Shown: positions 1 through 14,247, counted from the first letter of the stretch. The stretch is DNA of 64,000 nt from Stichopus chloronotus (GCA_021234535.1 CM037833.1:20395738-20459737); one strand, 5' to 3'. The notes: generated by a model not told the origin, from the sequence alone. A program made the numbers and translations.

Positions 1-3000
1 AACCCTGCGAGGGGTTCAAGAAACAAGAACACAACCAAAAAAATAAACAAACAAAGGATATAATTATATTGAAAGCATTTCGATATTTTGTCAAATTATT
101 GCACTTGCACTTAGAAAAGCTAAGAACCTCTGCGAATCCTCGATTGTTGAAAGAAAAATTGGAGGGAGAAAGGGGGGGGGTGGATGGTGCGAGAAAAAAA
201 CAAGAGGAAAACAAAACGTTTTGTTCATCATGCAATTTAATTTCAAAGCCTGTCAAAGCATTTGAAATGAGACATTTTTGGGAAACAAAAACAGTGGTTC
301 TCTCCTTAAAGTGACATTGAAGGCCGTCTGTGATTACAGGCCGGGCCGCGAAGAGAGATATACTTTATGAAAAGATATATTAAAGTGATTGAAATAAAGC
401 TTTTCCGAAATTTGTCTTGCCTCATTTCTTGTGTTCCATATATCGGGAGATGTCATGAATAATGAATAGTATAGTCCTGTGTTCATCTTAGAAGGGTCTT
501 TCTCAAGAATAACGAACTTTATTGATAAAGCAGTTACAGTATAGTTAGTTGATAAGTGATATTATAGCAATAACCAAGGGCCGAGGCTCACCGTACATGT
601 GCTTGTGCGAGGACTAATGTGAAGGACAAACAGATGTGGGTGGTCCAGGATTTTTGTTTGAGAGGTTGCAATTGACTCACCCATCGTGTAAGAGTGTCTA
701 CCAACTGGCCGTTTTACTTCATACAAAATGGTGTTCTTACATGTCAATATCGTGTACGAGTTTCTATGACAAAACGGTGACGAGAGGAGCAACAGTTACA
801 TATCTGTGATAGAATATTAAAGGTACAATTGGATCAATTTGGGTTAATTTTATTGGAACCCTATCCCCAAGATCCGTCATCGGGAGAGAATGGTGTTCCA
901 CTCGATGAGTTTAGATCAAGAAATAAAGGGTAACATTGCAAATTCTTAACAATCGACCTTTCGCCATACCCAAGTGTGAACTTGAACCGGTTTTCGTCTG
1001 GACTCTCCTCGTGATGGAAATCATGTTGATTCCCTCCCCCCACCCCAGGCTTTGAGTTCATCACGAGGGAACATTAGGGGACGAGGCTTGGGGATATTTC
1101 TAGGAAATGTCAAGATATGTAAGGAAAACGAATATTCATTGGTCACAATAATGGGGATTGCATCGTTTGATTCTCATCCCGTCTGCAAAGGAAAGAATTT
1201 TGACTTTTACTTTTATGCATCAAGTCAACACAGCAGAGAAGTTGTAGCAAATAACAATAATCACAAAAACTTTGACTGAGAAAAGTTCTTCTCATTTGTT
1301 TTTCTTCATTAACAAAAATTTCATTTCGGTTAGAAGCCGTACTTAGGTGTTACTCAAATGAGCATAAACTTCACTGTAAGACCAATAAGTGGTTATATGG
1401 TCTCAGAGGGACACCTGTAAAAGTTGACTGTCTTACAAATAGTTTTATTTCTTGTTTGAAAGTCGGGTAAAGTAACGTATTATTGTTTCGTTAACTGTTT
1501 GCGATACAGCAAATGCAGCTTGTGAAGTAGGTTATTATATTACAATTATTTGTATTACAAATACTGTTCTTTTTTTTATTTCGTTCGCGATATCTCGGAT
1601 ACGAACCCCCCCCCCCCCACTCCCAACACCCCAACCTGCTTTTCCTTCCTTCTCATTGTCTCTTATATATATTTATGTGTATGTGTGTTTGTTAATTTGT
1701 ATGTATGTTGGTACGTATGTGCGTTTTTTATACTTCCATGCCTGTACATACACTTAAAGATATCCCACGCTTTCACCTATTCATATTAATTATTAACGTA
1801 TACCGTCACACGCATATTACTGCAGAGAGAGAGGTTCGCTCTATTAAAGAATGCCTCGGTCAATCACAAGAGATCCTGCGTGGGACGAAATAGCAGGAAC
1901 CCTCTCTCTCTCTATCAAGCGTTCATTTTGAGAAGATAATGGATATGCCGCCGATCTATAAGCTTTCAGAACACCGGTTTTAAATGCCATCTGGACGGAA
2001 TATCTAAAATGCGCATTTATAATGAATTAGACTGATCATCAAAACCCCTTCAGCGTGGGCTGGAGGACATTAAAGGAACGATTTTATATGGGTCAGTGTG
2101 TGAAAGTAATCTTTGATGAATTTTAACGTTTGTAGTTTCGTTTCTACTGACTTGTATGGGGGGCGTAAATCTTTAGGTTGGATTCGTCCCTCCGTAATGG
2201 CATTCTAACACCATGACTAACATCAGTTCAGTTCCCCCCCCCCCCCCCCGGGAAAAAAAATAGTAAAAAATGAAAGCCAGTATTCGCAAGAGAGGTGACA
2301 GAAATTATAGGATACCGTGCGTGCATTGGTCGTGCTACACTTCCCCAAAGCTTGTTTATCGCTTTTCAAATGTTATTACCAAACCGTTCGAGTGTAGGTG
2401 GCTTCGCGCATGATTGAACATCCTATGCACATTTCCATGAAACAAAAATAAGAAGGGAGAAAAAGTACCTTTGACGTATAGCGGAGAGTGGCTTATAATT
2501 TGAACAGCTCATTTTATGTGACACGTGACTTCCGCATCCTGTCAAATAAGACGCTCAGGCAAATGCTTATGTCATTCATGTATTCACTATATGCAACACC
2601 TGCATCAGTGTGTGTAAATGAAATTATCGGACGGGTATTCGAAAATAATTCGACGACATATTGATAATTCAAGGTGATATTTTTTGGGTTATTTCACACT
2701 TCGTGGAACCATCATCAACGAAGGTGTTTAAAAGTTTCTCAGCAGGTGATTTACACCTCTAACTTTTTTTTTTTTTTTTGCTTTTTGGGGCGTTCAAATA
2801 CGCGAAAACAGAGAATCAAATTTCGCTTCCCTTCTTGTCCGTTATTATAAATTCTTCTGAACAACATTGAAGCACATAAAAGTGTAGACCTATATAAAAC
2901 ACGTACGTACAGTCTACACTAAGGTAAAACCGTAGTGACATAAACTTAACTTATAAATATACTTAAACGATATGAGACCACTACAGATTAAAAAAATCCT

Positions 3001-3150
3001 GTCTGCGGTGAAAAAAATAAAAGGACTATGTACGACAATAAGACTTGATATATTATTTAGGTTAGGCAAACACCCCCTAATACTCCTTAAAAAAAAAAAA
3101 ACTTGGATTCTCTCCGATCACTATCAGTGAAAAGGTAATGCACGTCTTAC
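1..3150. other. Flanking sequence, no gene recognised
   Basis: AT-rich sequence with homopolymer runs (poly-C near 1607-1618 and 2236-2249, poly-T near 2766-2779) and a CT/GA-rich inverted pair around 1829-1912. Open frames here are short and lack coding character. No RNA gene or promoter can be supported. Confidence 0.6.
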
Positions 3151-3372
3151 CTCCTGCATTGATTCAAATTTTGGGTCAAGATTTGAATATTCATTGGATA
3201 TTTGAAGTAATTTATCCAATGGTGTATATACATACCCTGCTAGTAGAGCCGTCCCTCCTATCTCGTCCAAAAGGGTCTCCCAGTCTAGATAGACCCCCTG
3301 AGCTGCTATTTCCTCCATGCTTGGGGAATGCTCGAAAACGTAGTAATCCATGCTTGATCCCGGTGTACCTCT
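3151..3372 (-). CDS. Candidate internal exon of an unrecognised - strand gene
   Basis: On the - strand a 222 bp open segment is flanked by ATACCAG/AGAGG (acceptor, upper end at 3372) and CAGGAG/gtaaga (donor, below 3151). It is exactly 74 codons, phase 0 at both ends. The translation looks protein-like, with parts such as MDYYVFEHSPSMEEIAAQG, YLDWETLLDEIGGTALLAG and ISNEYSNLDPKFESMQE. The acceptor's pyrimidine tract is poor. An in-frame TAA lies 15 bp upstream of the CAG, so an alternative is a first exon starting at the ATG at 3351. I do not recognise the family and found no other exon of it nearby; the rest may lie left of the window. Confidence 0.5.
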
Positions 3373-4345
3373 CTGGTATTTGCACGTTTAGTAGATGTTT
3401 TTCCAGTAACGAACTCTTTATAAAAGAAAACTCCAATTATTTTTTTAAGAATTTGGAACAAACAATCGAGCTATCCCGAGAGTCCCTCGGAACTGTGATG
3501 TATTTCTCTCTTCTCGTTTTTGTTTTCAATATTATCCGTAAAGAGAAAAGAAAAACGTGTCTGTCCTTCCAATTCGAACGCACGGTGTCCCTCAGAGCGG
3601 CATCGGTTTGACTTTCACGGGTTTCCTCTCCTCTACAACCTTTTCTCTGTTACACACCCGAAAACGTCCCACTCAATTTAATTTTCTCAGACCCGTCATG
3701 AACGGCGGTACTAGGTAATTTATAGACAAAATCTAATTTGGTTAAGTGATGAATGCATCTTTTTTTTTCTTTTATCTTTCCTTTTTGTCACTCGTTCTTT
3801 TCCCCCCTTTTCTTGTTTCTCTCCCGGTGTCTGTTTCTTCCCCAAGTTGCAGTTACGATATCAAACTCGCTGAAAATCAAATGTTCTTTGATATGAACAT
3901 CTGTGTTATGCCACGAAATTCAAATAGGCGACTATAACTAACTTAATCACACACGTTTTTTTTTCTCCCTTCCCTTTGCTGTTGAAATATATACCACATC
4001 CGCGATGTTTTCTTAGTTTTTTATGTGTGTGTGGATTTCCGTCTTACGTAGACGACACAATTATATTATATTCTACGCTGTTTTAACTTCACCGCGATCC
4101 GAACAGTTTGTCGTACGGTACGCTAATGCTCATTCAGAGGTTTTTTTTTTCACTCACGCACACTAACGAACACATACACGGAGACACATGGCAGCTTGCG
4201 AAGATAATTTGTCTCCAAGGCATAAACATTGCAAATATGCGCATGTGCAAAGACGTACGTTCACCGACTGAAATTAAAATTTTTCGATTAAAGTGTCACG
4301 ATGCAAAATTTACTTCGATCAGTCGTCAAGGGTGATGTCAAACAA

Positions 4346-4649
4346 GAAAACTTGGAGATGGCGGTGGAGATGATGAGTCCGTGTTTGATGGGCGTGTGAT
4401 GGTGCTGGTGATGGTGAATCGGTGTGCCGTGGTGGAATTGCACTGCTGGTTCTAATGACGGTGGTTCAGTGTTTGATGGGTGTGTTGATGGGTCAGCGTG
4501 TGGTGTGTGTGTGATTGCGCTGCTCGTGATGATTAACCAGTGGGTGGTGGATGTCTATTCGCTCAAGCTGTTGATGATGGGTCAGTGTTTGATGGGTGTG
4601 TGATGGTGTGGTAGTGATGATGGGTCATCGTGTGATTGGTGTGCGATGG

Positions 4650-4718
<69 letters not shown>
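4346..4718. repeat. GATG-rich minisatellite ending in a (GAT)n tract
   Basis: A degenerate array with recurring GTGTTTGATGGGTGTGTGAT at about 4380, 4470 and 4584 grades into an uninterrupted (GAT)n run at 4651-4718, about 22 units. Long Ser- or Ile-only frames on the - strand are translation of this repeat, not genes. Confidence 0.9.
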
Positions 4719-5959
4719 GTTTAGTCTGTGGTAATTCAAAGTGGTAATAAACAAACAATCTCGTTTCCATTTATATCACTTATATTATATTCAAATTCCC
4801 AACGTACGGTTTTATATGTGTTTTTGAGCTAGATGTTCGTTCAGAGACCAATTTGCTCATTTCATAGTAAATGTATTGACGTCGTAACGGAGATAAGCAG
4901 AAAACAAGAAGACGTAGTAATAAGTCTGAATTACGTCGAAATGAAACGATGTCATTAAATCACCACCAGTAACACGCGTTCTGTTTTGTTTACTTTTACG
5001 TAAGTTAAACTAGGTTCAACTTTTAAGGTACTGTTGCCTTTTATCAAATTATCAGAAGCAAATTTACGCCCCCACCTGATGTGCAAGCAATAACATTCTG
5101 AAGTCAGCCAAATGGAGATATAGTCAGGACAGATGCACAGTGGGCAGTAGAAATGTATATCCTCGTATGCAGGGTCTAAATGAACACATCAATTTCTACT
5201 TGACTATGATTTACATTGTCGTATTAAATAACGACTTCTGTGAGTGGTCATCTTCTGTAGCCAGCAGCACAGGTGGTTTGATGTTTAATTTCGTGAGCAT
5301 TTTTCAATTTGATTGTAACGTTATTTCTCCTTTTCCGTTTTCTTTCCACTTTTACCTGTCTGTGTACACAGAGCTAGATTTTACTTGTCATTTTACAGGG
5401 GTCATGCAACAGATTTTTTAAGATAATAAATGTCTCGAAATGCCACTCCATATTTCAAATAAGACACATTTCTTTGCGAGTGTCGCTTTAAGCCATAACC
5501 AAATTTTCGTGCATCTGGTAAAGGGGATGGCTTTATAAATAGCTCGAAGAAGCTAAGAGGTAGTTAAGATACCGTGATCTCCGTGGAGAGAATTTTTAAG
5601 TAAAACCGTATTCAAAGGAAGCAAAAAGGAAAGCTCGGGGCAGTGTATACGTTCGGTCGTTGTTGAGTGGACGGACACGGGAAAAAAAAAAACAGAGATG
5701 AAGAATAATTGGGAGAAAAGGAGACGAAGAGAGATCACAAGCAGAGGAGAGCAAACATAAAAAATAATGAGCAAAGAGAAAAATAAAAAAGGGGGTATAA
5801 AAAAACATGAAAAAGAGTAACATGAATAATTACACTCACAAAGGTTTGATGTGCTTCTACAGAAAAGAATGTTCGATAATGTGATTCTACACGGGGTTGT
5901 ACAAGGTCTTACTCTTTTGCTTGCGTTCTTTATTTTTGCATAAATTTGAGCAAAGCTTT

Positions 5960-6037
5960 AGTGTCTATGGTAGCTTCAATGTCTTCGTGTCTTTAGTAGC
6001 TTCACTGTCTTAGTGTCTTTAGTAGCTTCAATGTCTT
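5960..6037. repeat. 26 bp tandem repeat, three copies
   Basis: The unit (A/C)GTGTCTTTAGTAGCTTCA followed by A/C-TGTCTT begins at 5960, 5986 and 6012, each 26 bp apart, with one to three differences between copies. Confidence 0.85.
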
Positions 6038-6068
6038 ATCTCATCTGAGGATGAGATAAGACATTGAA
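6027..6068. repeat. Perfect 19 bp inverted repeat with 4 bp loop
   Basis: TTCAATGTCTTATCTCATC (6027-6045), loop TGAG, then its exact reverse complement (6050-6068). It overlaps the last copy of the 26 bp tandem repeat. No T-rich tail or gene association that would make it a known RNA element. Confidence 0.9.
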
Positions 6069-8192
6069 TGGAACACTTTAAAGAGAACTATCGCATTTGT
6101 TGTAAACAAAGATACTTTACAAGTCCGCTGGTTCGACAAAGAATGGTAGCTTATTCGAAATAGTTCAGGACGGTAGCTTTCGTTTTCGAGTAATAAGTTT
6201 CTCGCGGATAGGAATTCAGTAATTCCCTGATAAAGAATAGTTTGTTCACCCAAACTTTCCAAATGGCGTATCTCTCGTTACTTATCTTATCAATCTTATA
6301 CATAATATTTAAGGAAATGAAGCTGTCGATGACGTTCATCGGAAAGATTGAATTTTACCAATGACTTAAGTTATTTATTTATTATTTATTTATGTATTCA
6401 TTTATTTACCTATTTATTTATTGCGTTGCGTACGCCATATTGTTGCATTGTAAGCGCAATACTTTTCTTTAACTGAATTAAATCTTTTAATTTTGTATCG
6501 ATTAATTACTATTTATGTACGTCTTCACCAGAAATTTACTCACCTATATATACTTCTAGACATATTTCCATTTATCACTAGCAACAAAACGCCAATATAG
6601 ACATCTGCCTAGTCCACCTTGAGATGTAATTTATGTCATCTCACTTTGCACATGCGTAAGCTGCGCAGCACCTGTTACGGTTGTCATAACGACAGAATGT
6701 CATCACGTTCTCTTGTTGTGAGACCTTTTTTTTATTTTATTTTTTGGTCACTCGGCTCTCAAACAAGAAATTATCTCCAATCCATGACATATCTGAAGTT
6801 TCTTTTCTTCCAGCATCTTTTATCGAGATCCATTATCATATCAAAACTAAATATAGCTGGCAGACGGAAACATGTACGAGGACAAAAATCTCTCCGGTCG
6901 ATTAGTGTATTTATGAATGGCATATGTGGTCATACGTATGCCACTTGACTGAAAAAAGCGGCAAGTGAGATACATTGTTTACTTCCCACAATATGATGTT
7001 CATCATGAGGCCAGACTGTTGAAAATTTTGACAAAACATAATTATCTCATCTGCTTTCGAAGCACAAAAACAAAAAATCATCACCTGCTTTGCTGGTACG
7101 AGAGCATCTCTTATTTACGTCAAGTGGTATTAATTTTATTTCCTTTGGTCTGTCCCGAAGTTGTTTCAGAAACTGTTATAACTGAAATCTTACAGTAAGA
7201 AAAAGCAACCTTTCGAAGTGTCCATATAGAGTGGTCAGTGATCACTGTTTCAATGATAAAGTTTTGTCCTAATTATTTAAGGAGTGGAATCGCACAGTGA
7301 TGCAATTAACTCATCTCAGTCACTCGTTGGGGGAGAAATAAATGAGACTCCAATATTTCGACCAATGATGAAGAAAGTGAAGAAAGAGAGAGGGGTGGTC
7401 ATTTTCATCTACTGAGGATGAGATAAATAGAAAATATTCGACATCAGAACAAAAACATCACTCCACTCTCTAGCAAGACGAGATGAGAGTATGTAGGGTT
7501 TCGTTTGACCAGCGTAAAAGGAAATAGAATGATTACCAACCCAGTTCATTTAATTGCCTCTGTTTGTTTCCTTATAGTTTTAAGATTATAGCGCTAATAT
7601 TCATGTGTCCTTGGCCCAGTACATATTTATCTGAGACCACTTGAAGGAATATAGTTTTGTGTATCCTCATGTTTAACTTGTTACGTAACGGGCATGTGCG
7701 ATGTCCTTAGGAGTCGGTGAACTTTCTCCACGTAAATACATTAGGAGTTATCTGAAGTAAACATTCCTTACCCAAGAAACAAACTGTAACAGTCACTACA
7801 GGATTCATCGAATGATTGCCTGCCACTGCGGATGCATCTAGCGCCACCAGATTTAAAAAATCCACCCGCCATTACCTGAACTGCAGTGCAAAATTCACAA
7901 CTGGATATTTGAACACCATCATTTTGTGGCTTTTATTCAGTGTATTGCGTGATCTGTTTTACATTTCACGTACCACGTGATGAAACTGTCAAACTGCAGG
8001 AAACTTACCAGAAAGATAGACGATGACACAGTATGCGATGATGCATTAACAGTCTTTAGAATTTAGGCTATCCCCGGAATCTTGAAAAGTCGCATTTTTT
8101 CCCCAGAGTATTTGCTTTTTAGTCGCTGATCATCCTTTTGAGTATATCATGAAAACAAATAAAAACCAGTCTCATTGGTCAGAAGTAAAGTT

Positions 8193-8195
<3 letters not shown>

Positions 8196-8233
<38 letters not shown>
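8196..8233. repeat. (GA)n microsatellite
   Basis: About 19 uninterrupted GA units. Confidence 0.95.
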
Positions 8234-8236
<3 letters not shown>

Positions 8237-9805
8237 GGAGAGAGAAAACACGGAGAATGAAAAATGACAACAGTGTAGAGTATATGCGGAATGATACACG
8301 GTCAACAATTCACGTACAACAGAAGTGGTGATGCCGTCAAGGGACTGCCTCTATATCATAGTCCATCTCCAAAATAAAATTTTCGGCCAGTTTGTTATCA
8401 TGTGCAAATTAATAGCAACGTAGTTGGTTAAATTCTACGTGACACCTGATTAACATGCCCGTCATGCATCAAAATTCTTAAAATGAAATGTATAAAGGAC
8501 TAGTGAAGCCCGACCGTTTGGTCCGTTCGTAGACTGGGTTTACCGCGTTCCGCGTCACTCTCATTTTCTGTATTTTTCTTTACTTATGACAAGTTAGATC
8601 TTGTCACCACCTCATCACCTCTCGCCTGAGAATCAATATAACGGAAGGCTCTGGCGGCCATACACATAATAAAAAAATAATAAAACTAAAATCATTTGTT
8701 CTATTTAAATTATTGTTGAATTCTGCTTTTGGATTTTTTTTAAAGAATTTAAGCAAAAAACAACATTTTTGCTTTTCGTTTGTAATATTTATCTTGAACA
8801 TATTTCTACGTTTTGTATTTTTTTCTGGATTTGTTTTCCGTACGGTGTAACTTGCAGGTTGTTATGCTTTTCACACTACTACCAGACGTAATTTAGGTTG
8901 AAACGACAAACGGTGTTAAATTATATTTTTAAGACGATGTGTTCTTTATTTCATTCTCCGTCTTGTGTAGCAATGCTTTGCAAATATAACTTGTCTTCAT
9001 TTTTTTTCTCTCAATTACTTTTTGTAAAGTGCAAAGTGTAGTAAATTCACGCACAGCTTGTATCCAGTACAAAAGAACTGTAGAGATCGCATGAACAGAA
9101 AATAACTAAAAGAATTCGTCCCAGCGACCTACAAAATTTACTTCTCTTTCAGAGCAAACCGTCTCATGAAATGAAGTAACTAAAAGTATCTAATAAATTA
9201 AATCAATTTTTCGATCGAAACAGAAAAAAATAATTGTGTTATCGCAAACATAATCTGGGTAAGATCTATATAATTGTACCAAGTTTTTAGCAACGACTGA
9301 TTCTATGTACAACTATTGACGCACAGGGTGTATACAGAAGCTGCCTGTACCATTTGATATATGATTCAGGCTGTTAAAGCAAATTCTTTGAATAAGCCCA
9401 ATGTCAGACAGACATGAAAAGATCCAGCTTTCTTTTTTCTCTTTCAAAGGGGAAGGAGCTGTTAGGAATCTTGACTGTTATGAATGAATCCCATCGTTAC
9501 CCATAAATGATCCACTTTTCCATGTTACTCCACTGGTTGAACTATTACCTTAATACATGAGTACGTGCCAGACTTGTGACCACGGCGTGATGGCAGGTAA
9601 CCGGTTGAGCTTAGCGACTTTGGCACGACTCTCATACACTTTAAGGTGGATTTGAAAATGGTCAAAAAGGCCTTGGCCTCTCTAAAGTAAAACCTTGGGT
9701 TCCATCATCCCCTTCCCCTCCTTTGTCCCTAGCGATGTTGGGGAGGTATATGTAGATCATGATATTGTATGACGTAGATTGTGTGACACTTTACCTCCTT
9801 ATTCA

Positions 9806-10024
9806 CACTCAGAGAATTATTTACTTAAATTATGTAAAATAAGAACTCCATAAATTTTATGTAAAATTGATGTAAGCAGTATTTGTAAATTTTACATAAT
9901 TTTGGTAAATTTTACTACATTTTAGTAAAATTGTTATATCATAATGTAAGACTTACATTAACTGTGTGTAAAATTTTACCAAAACGTTATGGAGTTCTTA
10001 TTTTACTTTACGTTTTTGTGAGTG
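9806..10024. mobile_element. Snap-back MITE-like element
   Basis: A 219 bp near-palindromic unit. The left end CACTCAGAG... and right end ...GTGAGTG are inverted copies, and the inner arms carry a perfect 20 bp inverted match, GTAAAATAAGAACTCCATAA. The interior is itself rich in GTAAAATT and AATTTTAC. No coding capacity; a target duplication is not clear, so the superfamily is undecided. Confidence 0.65.
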
Positions 10025-10299
10025 CAGCTATTGTAGAAATGGCCTCTGAACATAAAACAAAATTAAGGAAGAAAATGGTTAACTACACACCGATGGAGAG
10101 GTCACCCCCCCCCCCTTCACTTTTCACTAGGTCGCTGATAGAAGCACTGCAAGTCTCTAGGAGGCATGAAATAAATAGAACATCTGAAGGAAGCTCCTTA
10201 ACTATGATCTTTACGAAAGATGTCCCGGGATCGGAAACTAAGTATAGCTATAACTTTACATCAATCTTGACTTTCTTTCCTTCTCACGCTATTTCTGTT

Positions 10300-10437
<138 letters not shown>

Positions 10438-11621
10438 CTCCGGAATTCAATTTCCTTTTTTGTAGTGTTCACCCGTCTGAATCTTACAGACCGTTACCTA
10501 ATATAGCTCTTGATGATGGCGTAGAAAGATATTCAATGACGCAGGTATATTCACAGCCACGGAAGAGCGTTCCATTTACCCCGTGGGGATTTGATAAATA
10601 ATACCACGCAGATATAACGTTATGTCGTGGTCGATGAACCTATCTATCGCCATACCTACTTTAGGCCCATATTATGATAATGACTCAATCATGCAACTGT
10701 CCGTGATTGTAAAAGAAGAACTGAAAGTGGTGACATTCCATCCAGTCAATCCATTCATTTAGTCAAATTTGCCCCCCCCCCCCAAAAAAAAAAAAAAATG
10801 TGTATATGTACAAAATCATGATGCACATAGATTATGGCTTTTCAGTCAGGACGGCTGCCACTCCTGACGTAATGATTCATGTCAACTTGGCTCTCCTGCC
10901 AAAGAAGTTCAATTCCGATGATTATCCGCTAGTACTGCACTGCATGTATTACACTTCAAAATGGCAAAGCGTATTTCCTGATACCGTCAAAAACGAATGT
11001 CGCTTGAAAATATTGGCTGCGCCTTAGCAAGCAAAAGAGCTGCTGGACGCAAATTGTCTTCCTTTTGGTTCTTTTACCGTCATGTCACTGTATTCTTAAT
11101 TGAAATTTTGTTTTGTATTATTTTGTCTCGCAGGCTTGTGTATAGTTGGCCTAGGCTATAGATCCTGGTTGGGTTTAATTAATTTGAAAACGGTTGCCCT
11201 AGAAACCTGTACTCGAGTACTTTGTCGTAGAAATCATCTGACAAATGTTTTAGTTTGTTTTTAACTCGGCTTCGGGGTATAAGGAGTAGTGAAAACATTA
11301 ATGACACGATTTAGGAGCCTAAGCTAAACAGATTTTCTTCGAGAATTAACCTCGAGTGAATTCGAATATATTCAGCGAACTACTAAACGATGAGTAAACC
11401 GTGAATTCAACATACAAAAGTATCCTAAATTGATGTGTATATCCTTTAGCAACCTACAGCCGTTTGATGCACCTTGTTTGTGCTCTCAGGCGTGGCGTAC
11501 CGTGAGACATTTACCAAAGAGGAAGAAGACCTCAAAATATGTTCGCTAATATGAATACAACTAAACCTAAAAATCTTTAAACAAGGAAAAGCTTACCTTG
11601 TCCTAGCACTCACATTTGTCT

Positions 11622-11700
11622 AGGCCAATGTAATGTAAGTGACTGTAAGTGTTACTTTGTAAGTCACACAAGGGTTCAAACACAGGGGTCAAAGCCTTAA
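11622..11700. repeat. Interspersed repeat, copy 1
   Basis: Shares ATGTAAGTGACTGTAA, TTTGTAAGT-ACA and A-GGGTC segments in the same order with a second copy at about 14248-14330. Family not recognised. Confidence 0.5.
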
Positions 11701-14247
11701 AAACGCAGCTCCGCCAGATTCACACAATACCAAAAATCTGCCTTAATTGAACTTTTTATCAGGGGGTGTCATATTAAACTTTGTTTGAAAATGCATTTGA
11801 AAATACTAAGACCCAGTCCATGGGACTCAGTGTGGACTTCATCATAGGCAGTGAAAATGTTTACCTAAACGTACCGCAGGATAAATTTTCTTAGTGAACT
11901 GATGGGTGCTTTTCCAAAATTCAAAAATGTAATAAATTCCAACGCAGTCACTATTTCTAATATAACGCAGAAGATAATCAGTTCGTTACCACAAGTTGAA
12001 GTTTTGCCGCAGGTTCAGCTACTATGCAACTTTCCTGTCCAATTTGAAATCGCATTTACTACCTCTTTTCCCTTCTGACCAAGTCACGGGCCGTCAGGGT
12101 CGCTGACTGCGAGAGAGAGAAGGTGTGAATATCCCAGGGGGGGGGGGGCTCAGGACAATTTGAAGGCCAGCAAAAGAACGTCATGGAATATCATACATGA
12201 AAATACCCAACAACTTGGAAATCACATGCAACAATTTCATAATTCCATGCATGCCATCAGGAAGGCGCAGTTCGCGGAAAGTTTTCAGCCGTCGGAAATG
12301 TTTGTTTCTCCTTTTAGAGGATATATGATTTTCCTCGGGGTTTACATTTGTATATATAATACAGCTCTTTTTGTGTGTTTTGTAGGGGACATTGATTTTT
12401 CTTTTTGTTTGCAATAGCCAAATTTTGGGTCTAATTTGTAGGAAAATATGACTTTTGACGGTAATTACATAGCCCGCAAAAACAAAAAGACTTTTTGAAG
12501 TCTTTGTAGTTGACCTCACTCTCACTCCTACAGAAATCCATAGCCAAATGCACTTTCCGGCTTTTAATTACGGTACCTCTCTAAAAAGAAGGGGACTAGT
12601 CCTTATCCCCGCTCCCGCCGCCCTCCAGTGGCTCCCCCAGAAGTGTAATAGTCATTTACGCAAACTGGCCAACCCTGGTGCACAATCGCAAACTTCACGG
12701 AATCTTCACGAACGACCACATGCGGTAGAGAGCCAAACGGATGGTACCAGGGATATTGGTACTTGGAAAATATATGGACAGTTGTGGATCGACCCAAACC
12801 TGTTAAGCCCGGGCCCACTCTAAACCCGAATTCGCAAAACAGTTAACGTGATCCCTCCGCGTGAACATTGATATAGGCATAAGTATACACAAGTGGCTGA
12901 GAACTTAGGATGGGGGGCTCTGGGGTACTTTCCTTAATGAACAAAAGTGGAGAAGCTTAAAGAACCTTTCAGTAGTACCCCTCTCAATTTCTGCCAAGTG
13001 CTACAAGAATAAATAAAAGAGGATATATAATTAATTATGATTCCTGTTACCATCTCATAGGTATTACCATTCTCCATAGTCGGGGAAATCGGGGGGGGGG
13101 TTAAAATGTTCTTGCACACTCCGCGCCAACTGATGGTGACGCTTGGCTGAGATAGTCCAGGCTGTCCCCAATACTTTTGGTTCCCCTCAAAATTTATTTT
13201 ACAAGAAGTCCCTGCCTATCCCCCTCCCCACCTCCATCTCCTTTGGTATGACAATTCAACCTTGGTGGACACATGATGGCCACTGAGAATGTGACACCTG
13301 TTTCCTCAGTCTGTAGGTGCTCAGACAAAACTGTTCTCAGCTCATTTTGAATCTTCTAAAAATCATGACAACCTCAGATTCACCTCAGATGTTTAGTATT
13401 CAGCATAGTACTCAGACTCATTACATATCAAAAAACAAATATTCAAGTCGCAACTGTCACATCGTAACACAGAAAATAAGAGCGAAAATCAAGACAAGAA
13501 CGACTAGCTGAAGATCCCGTCTTAACATCCATTTCCACTGTTCTCTATACCGAGTTGTCTTTCATTCTTGGACCACAAACGCCCCTGAGACGTACTGTTG
13601 TTGTGACTTTGCGTGAATGAAATAGGCCAATTACGCGTTCCAAGGGGTTTTCAGCACACTTTGCAGTCGTCGAGAGTTTACTCTCAATGTGAGTAGTGGT
13701 TTACACGTACACTCCGCATACAGTATATACACCGATCTATCACACGTACGGTAGAATGAATGCACCTGCACAGTACCACGGCAACGGCATGTAAACAATT
13801 AGTGACTTAACCAATAATCAATTCATCAGGTAGTTAATATTCATGCTGTTATTATTACCGAAAGTCACATTTTCTTCTCGTACGGCAGGGGATCAACAAT
13901 TGTGAATGCTGATTGAATGTTATCGACACTGGCTGAACCATGTTTCGAAACAAACTGAGTTGAACATGTCACATTCGTACTTGCTCTGTGACAGTTGCTC
14001 TTGTTGTAAAGGTAACTACGATAGTTCACAGTGAAACATCTCGATGGTGGTATGTTACTTGCTAGAATGATCATTTCCGTACCACTACCAGTCATGTGCG
14101 TTAACGTTGGCCGTAACCTAGCTCTTATACTTAGTCTAACGTTAGGGCTAATTTTAACATCAGGTGAAACTGTAATTTGTGTAAAGTGTGCTGTAGCTCC
14201 AGGGAATGTAGGCCTTTGTAAATTGTAATCGTTAACGAAATAGGCCT

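Larger units (their letters stand above)
3373..9805. other. Flanking sequence with simple repeats, no gene recognised
   Basis: AT-rich non-coding sequence holding a GATG-rich minisatellite, a 26 bp triplicate and adjoining hairpin near 6.0 kb, a TTTA-rich stretch at 6371-6421, and a GA microsatellite. No exon-like segment on either strand convinced me. Confidence 0.55.

Noticed and set aside
861..1064. 67-codon - strand frame
   Set aside because: Too short, no recognisable motif and no splice context.
3138..3611. 157-codon open frame on the + strand
   Set aside because: It overlaps the more convincing - strand candidate exon in antisense. Its translation is low-complexity and hydrophobic without domain features or flanking splice logic.
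4563..4770. Poly-Ser and poly-Ile frames
   Set aside because: Translation of the (GAT)n microsatellite on the - strand.
12548..12823. Overlapping open frames on both strands
   Set aside because: Neither translation shows domain features; a GC-richer patch is enough to explain them.
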